From: Nemertoderma westbladi
Taxonomy: Eukaryota; Xenacoelomorpha; Nemertodermatida; Nemertodermatidae
Direction of reading: 5' to 3'
NCBI GenBank assembly: GCA_032718475.1
Contig: JAUCBJ010005303.1
Coordinates: forward strand, 1 to 43,329
Length of the DNA: 43,329 nt
Below the pieces are notes generated by a model that searched no databases, had not been told where the DNA came from, and worked only from the letters and a program-made list of their open reading frames with translations. Positions within the stretch are counted from its first letter, which is position 1. Each line of letters begins with the position of its first letter. This document shows positions 38,951 to 43,329 of this stretch, piece after piece. Both the position numbers and the translations under genes were made by a program.

Positions 38951-39268
38951 TAATATTAACTGCAATGTGTGGCAGTACTTAATCACTAATTCTAAGTTAC
39001 TTCTATTCATATTATTTTGTGATTTATAAGCCAAAAACAATTACAAGTACATACCATGTACACATTTATATTATTATATTATCAAATGTATTTATTTATA
39101 TGAAATTTATTAGAGGCGATTTATAATTTCCTCATATTGATGTGACACATCTGAAATAAATTATTGTGACTATATAAATATTGATCAATGTAACAAGGTG
39201 ATATAAAATAAATTAAATCATTTAAATTTCCATAGATTTCATATATTATATTTATGATTGTTTTTTAG

Positions 39269-39393
39269 GGAATTATCTTCCAAGGAAACATTTGTCAGGG
39301 TACATCAGTACCGTGAGGATTCAGATGATTTATTTGTGAATAAGATCGGGACGGGATCGTTTACAGCAATCATTGAGCCGGGTTACCGTGGTG
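39269..39393 (+). pseudogene. Truncated exon-2 copy of the 316-2506 gene family
   Basis: After a TTTTTTAG acceptor (39261-39268) the peptide RELSSKETFVRVHQYRED...KIGTGSFTAIIEPGYRGG matches exon 2 of the first gene and the copies at 27.1 and 40.3 kb. It is truncated after GYRGG. Confidence 0.68.
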
Positions 39394-39601
39394 GATACCG
39401 TTATGAATAACAATAACATGCTGTGGATACTTAACATGTTAGGTAATAAAATAACAGAACTTAAACCATTAATAATATGAAATATATATACAACTTTGAA
39501 AATATATATTAGGCACACATTATAAATTTATTCTGACAAACTTAGAAAACAATATATTAATTAGTAAATTTGTTTAGAATTCGAACATTTAAATCACTTA
39601 C

Positions 39602-39794
39602 TTTCTGATGTTCCTCAGAGAGAGAAACAACCCGGTGAATCGGTTTGAGGTAAACTCATGGGGTAGAACACGTTTACCCTCTCCAACCCTCACCACCGGT
39701 AAATTTAGAGCGGTGGACAGCGTCCACAACATGGACAGCAAGGATTGCCTGTAGCAGCCGCACAAACTAGGACGCAAACCTTCTTCATTGTCGT
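39602..39794 (-). pseudogene. Exon-3 copy of the 316-2506 gene family
   Basis: On the minus strand, T-rich AG then ACGACAATGAAGAAGGTTTG corresponds to GCGACAATGCAGAAAGTCTG of exon 3. The peptide starts TTMKKVCVLVCAAATGNPCC, with the same Cys-rich pattern. A stop and a shift follow, then VGEGKRVLPHEF and FTGLFLSL match DGEGRRVLPHVF and FTSLFFSL. It ends at a GTAAGT donor like exon 3. It is 193 nt against 216 nt, so it is decayed. Confidence 0.7.
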
Positions 39795-40112
39795 CTAAAA
39801 AATTTTAAATATATAAGTTTAGTTTGTTGTGTTGTATAACGTTCAGGTGGGATTGAACTAGGTGTATTGGTATTTACGTCTTTATTGGCCTCACAATATG
39901 TTGCCTCTATGTTGGACCCTGGGGATTATAATAATCTCAAACCACTTAATATATTTATAATCTTCATTTTTATTTAGAAAAGTATTTTTAAGTCTCCCGC
40001 CACGCCCATCCCCATCATTAAATGTTACTTATTATATATTCTGTCAATAATTATTGTATGAGTGCCTGTCGAATTAATAGTTTTATTAAAATAAATATTA
40101 ACATCAACATAC

Positions 40113-40416
40113 CCCTGTTACTTCCAATCTCTCCATGTACAAGGAGAACCCCTGAAGATCGGGTGACTTTATCAAGTCGTTGATGTTACTTGGTAACTCA
40201 TCCAAAACCGCTGGTCTTTCCAGATGCAACGGCTTATGCTTTGTTAATATTGTTGGGAGGTGGGTTATCTCATATCTCCCCACCACGGTAACCCGGCTCA
40301 ATGATTGCTATAAACGTCCCGGTGCCGGTCCCGTCCCGATCTCATTCACAAAGAAAGCATCTGAATCCTCACGGTACTGGTGTACCATGACAAATGTTTC
40401 CTTGGAAGATAATTCC
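40113..40416 (-). pseudogene. Full-length exon-2 copy of the 316-2506 gene family, frameshifted
   Basis: The acceptor (T-rich AG before GGAATTATC) and the donor (ACAGGG/GTATGT) are at the same places as exon 2 of the first gene. An inserted GGACCGGCACC-like duplication shifts the frame mid-exon. The rest reads RPAVLDELPSNINDLIK...DLQGFSLYMERLEVTG, aligning with RPAEFPQQLALAEGS ADLGGFCVYMQNLHISG. It lies in the right order and strand to pair with the exon-3 copy at 39602-39794, forming a two-exon pseudogene remnant. Confidence 0.7.
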
Positions 40417-41553
40417 CTAAAAAACAATCATAAATATAATATCTGAAATATATGGAAATTTAAATGATTTAATTCAGATGTGTCACATAAATATGAGGTA
40501 ATTATAAATCGCCTCTAATAAATTTCACATAAATAAATACATTTGATAATATAATAATATAAATGTGTACATGGTATGTACTTGTAATTATTTTTGGCTT
40601 ATAAATCACAAAATAATATGAATAGAAGTAACTTAGAATTAGTAATTAAGTACTGCATACTGTCACATATTGCAGTTAATTATTTATTGTTAAAATTTAC
40701 ATTATTTCCCGGGAGCTAGCAGTAAATAAGATTTGCATTATTTTCCTAGGTAAATGGTGATTATTGCTCTTCGACCAGTCCTTTTCGTGCTGTAAACAAT
40801 ACTATTTTGGGGCATTTTATTTATTTTATGAGTAGCAGGACTAGTAAAATGACATCAAGTAATTAATAATCTTAAAATAAATAAATATGTTCCAAAATAT
40901 TGTGTGTATTTATTAAATTTAATAAATGGCCTAGCCTTCAGGCTGAAGCGGATGCAAATATCTGCACATTTTTACAATAAAATTACATATTGTCAGATTG
41001 TACGATAAATAAAACACATTGTTTACCTTTTGCTGCACTCGGTTGGTAAATAACATATCTCGGGGTGAAGGTAAAAACAATAAACACGATAACTTTACCA
41101 AACCCAAAAACAATAAACAGCCACTTTACTAATTGAGGGAAAGGAGCAGGTCACAGAGGCGAGCTTTTCTAACCAAAACAATAAACGATCACTTTACTAA
41201 TTGAGGGAAACGATATGGTCAGACAGTCGGTAGAAAAAATGTTAATGAAAAAAAATTGTAAAAAGCGTTTCATAAAATAAGCGGAACCGGTAAAAATATA
41301 TACCTAGACAGATATTTAAGTGTTTTAAGGGACGGTCCCCAAACTGCCAAAGTAACAATACCCGCCCGCAGTAGTTATTACAGTACCGGTACTGCAGCCA
41401 ACATGAGTCTGTCAGTCTGTGGTCTGAGACTACATCTAATGGAAGCTGTTGTCAGGTTGTGTTTATACACCTATAGGCTATGCTATGGCATGTGTGGTAC
41501 ACCAATACAGCAAGCAATACTGGTGAACCACTAAAATAAATAACAGTTGACAG
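40274..41553. repeat. Dispersed repeat, copy 2 (about 1.28 kb)
   Basis: Direct counterpart of 27050-28433, from GGGAGATATGAGATAACC-adjacent exon sequence to AATAAATAACAGTTGACAG. It differs by short indels, for example fewer TATATA repeats and a missing TTTAAATACC block near 41030. Beyond its left edge this copy continues into the full exon-2 sequence, so it is the more complete version. Confidence 0.85.
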
Positions 41554-41569
41554 CATTCTTGTGAATGTG

Positions 41570-41905
41570 CCATCCTGAGATTTGGTGTCCTCAGCAGTTA
41601 GAGCCCAGCATGGACTCCCATAGAGGAGTACTGCAACTACTGCTGCTCTAAATAATCGGACCTTAAGTTTCCGATTAATTCTCGGTGACTTCCAAATCCT
41701 GGAAATCCTATTCAAGGCTGCCCATGCCTTTCCCTTACGTATTCGAAGGTCCAAATCCTGGAAATCCTATTCAAGGCTGCCCATGCCTTTCCCTTACGTA
41801 TTCGAAGGTCCTCACCTAACTTCCGGATCCATGATCCCAGGTAACAGAAGTCGTCCACATGCTCAAGCATACCATCCTTTGAGCTTATGCTCATCCGATC
41901 AGAGA
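41570..41905 (-). pseudogene. Non-LTR RT C-terminal fragment (family L1x) with internal duplication
   Basis: The peptide includes LEHVDDFCYLGSWIRKLG, DLRIRKGKAWAALNRISRIW, RINRKLKVRLFRAAVVAVLL, YGSPCWALTAEDTKSQDG. A ~60-bp block (CCAAATCCTGGAAATCCTAT...) is tandemly duplicated (41692-41751 and 41752-41811), which repeats the KGKAWAALNRISR segment and breaks the reading order. It is related to the fragments at 21883 and 31797. Confidence 0.75.
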
Positions 41906-42140
41906 TTAACTGTCAAAATTTTGGTCTTTTAAATTTAAAAATTTTTAAATTTAAATTATATAACTTTCCCTTATTATTTTTATGCAGCAATTGTATATAA
42001 GAAAACTACTACTTCTATTGTATATTTATTTACTTTTCATTACTTTAATATTACTTTAATTTTAATTCCTAAACCAAGTTAAGTAAAAAACCTTACAGAG
42101 AGGTACGTACAGGAGTAGCAAACTAAAGAGCAACTGGACT

Positions 42141-42415
42141 TATAGACGTTGCATGCATTCATTTATCAGCTAATGGCAGTCAGCTGATCGGTAGGTTTCG
42201 CCTCCCAAGTTTGTGTTGCTGCTTCCCATATTGGTTAGTTAATATTACACACCAATCTTCATTATGTAACCCACCCTTTCCTTCTCCCATTTCAGACTTC
42301 ACCGTCCCAGTCATTTCCAGGATTGGACTCTTCATAATGCCTTTTACTGTGAGGTGAGACCTACTGTTCAGCTGACTGCCGTTAGCTGATCACTGATTGC
42401 ATCCAACATATATCG
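42141..42415. mobile_element. Foldback element with imperfect ~55-65-bp arms
   Basis: The left arm (about 42141-42204, containing ATCAGCTAATGGCAGTCAGC) and the right arm (about 42351-42415, containing GCTGACTGCCGTTAGCTGAT) are inverted copies with roughly 85-90% identity over the best 40 bp. The ~145-bp centre has no recognised content. It is MITE-like. Confidence 0.6.
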
Positions 42416-42570
42416 GTGCAGTTTCGCTACTGCTGTACATATCTATCGGTAAGGACTTGATTGACTAATTAAAATTAATGAAAATAATAAATTATTTCCC
42501 ATTGGACTAAGTATATGATACTCTTCAACTTTCATATTTATAATTTTTAATTTTCACTTAAAGTTTCATG

Positions 42571-42655
42571 GGGGCGGCGATAGGGGCAACGCCGACGGGG
42601 GCGGCGATGGGAGCGCCGCCGACGGGGCGCCGCCGGTGGGGGGGGGGGGGGGGGG
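42571..42655. repeat. GC-rich block with GGGGGCGGCGA repeats and G18
   Basis: Short tandem GGGGGCGGCGAT(A/G)GG(G/A)GC motifs are followed by GCCGCCGACGGGGCGCCGCC and 18 G. This is strongly unlike the AT-rich flanks and has high potential for G-quadruplex or hairpin structure. Confidence 0.8.
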
Positions 42656-42870
42656 CCTAGAGGATCAACACCTATGAGACAAATAAAAATTTGTTAAATT
42701 TTAATATTAATTTTTTTATTATTACTTTCTATGTCTATCATATTACTATTGCCATCGATAATAAATTTACATTATATAACTTTCCCTTATTATTTATATG
42801 CAGCAATTGTATATAAGAAAACTACTACTTCTATTGTATAGTTATTTACTTTTCATTACTTTAATATTAC

Positions 42871-43329
42871 GGTTATACATAGTGATGTATATTTGTTTTT
42901 TTGTAATTTAATTTTTAGCCATCCTAAAATTTTAAATTTTCAAAAAATATTACACCAGGGACACAAAACAAATTGATATTTTTTGGATTAAATTGTCTCG
43001 ATCAGGGCATTTTGAAATCTGGCCCTCCCATTATTTCTTAACTCTGCCTATGGTCCTGTCAGTTTTAGAACTGGACCAACAGTGTAGCCCTGAAGCTCCT
43101 AACAACTGATGACATAACTGAACAACATAAATTAAATATTCTCGTGTTTTGTTAATAGTAAATTTATATACCTTGTATTTGCCGAAATTGATAATTAACA
43201 TTAGTCGGCTTTATTGCTGTTATATGGAGCCGGGCTGCTTCCCACTCCTTTGATCCGTCACCTTTTTCCGACTGAGCTCCCGACTTCCCCCACCCCGTCA
43301 AATCCCAGCCATTTCCCTCTGCTTCGTAT
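42871..43329. other. Right-end non-coding sequence
   Basis: No coding frame, repeat or RNA gene is recognised up to the window end. The last ~100 bp are C-rich. Confidence 0.5.

Larger units (their letters stand above)
37986..39393. repeat. Inverted copy of the dispersed repeat, split by an insertion
   Basis: Positions 37986-38026 and 38949-39393 are the reverse complement of adjacent parts of 27050-27552. The ~920 bp in between (38027-38950) is absent from the other copies and is therefore an insertion. Confidence 0.8.
41955..42870. repeat. 100-bp direct repeats flanking a foldback and a GC-rich block
   Basis: 41955-42054 and 42771-42870 are 100-bp direct repeats with only a few differences, beginning ATTATATAACTTTCCCTTAT. 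Between them lie an inverted repeat (42141-42415) and a G-rich block (42571-42655). The arrangement resembles a small non-autonomous element with terminal direct repeats, or a local duplication. No coding capacity is seen. Confidence 0.6.

Noticed and set aside
1-43329. tRNA, rRNA or SINE genes
   Set aside because: No cloverleaf with A and B box spacing and no rRNA-like conserved block was found on reading either strand.

Overview
The window is eukaryotic (metazoan) DNA. It has GT-AG introns, AT-rich intergenic sequence, in-frame minisatellites and dense, mostly degraded transposable elements: BEL/Pao, two structural classes of non-LTR retrotransposon, THAP-domain fragments, foldback elements and a Helitron candidate. 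The element mix, including a 2A-type NPGP motif in a LINE ORF2, fits an invertebrate, probably marine. The species cannot be named from the sequence.

Layout. (i) 316-2506: a four-exon gene of unknown function whose splice phases all fit. It ends in a Gly-rich tail encoded by a 27-bp minisatellite, and broken copies of its exons 2 and 3 recur at 27.1, 39.3, 39.7 and 40.3 kb. (ii) 3445-7770: a decayed BEL/Pao LTR-retrotransposon interior (gag, RT, RNase H, integrase) with no protease and no recognisable LTRs. (iii) 9426-13659: the most interesting segment. Three long, intronless, tightly packed reading frames (574, 397 and 452 codons; called A, B and C here) match no family I can name. A and B share a frame and are separated by one TAA. 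C overlaps B in another frame and carries Cys/His zinc-knuckle motifs and a basic tail. The layout looks like a virus or retroelement structural (Gag-like) module. (iv) 14382-20908: a CR1/L2-like non-LTR retrotransposon. Its ORF1 has a SAP motif, a 27-bp minisatellite and an SGNH-esterase-like domain. Its ORF2 has a long hydrophobic leader, a 2A-like motif, an APE endonuclease and RT.

(v) 21.6-25.8 kb: a splice-acceptor-bounded coding fragment, a LINE tail, an almost intact RLE-type non-LTR ORF with one internal TGA, and a third LINE fragment. (vi) 26.5-31.6 kb: tandem repeats, a 1.3-kb dispersed repeat, a 97-bp-arm foldback element and LINE debris. (vii) 31.9-36.3 kb: a recent, nearly identical ~2-kb tandem duplication carrying a broken THAP-domain exon. 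(viii) 36.3-37.6 kb: a 70-87-bp satellite, then a 42-bp minisatellite encoding a Gly-rich frame. (ix) 37.6-43.3 kb: inverted and direct copies of the 1.3-kb repeat, a Helitron-like insertion, another LINE fragment, and a foldback flanked by 100-bp direct repeats.

No ordinary conserved housekeeping gene was recognised. No tRNA, rRNA or CRISPR was seen. All calls are by eye from translation, motifs and direct sequence comparison; no database search was run.
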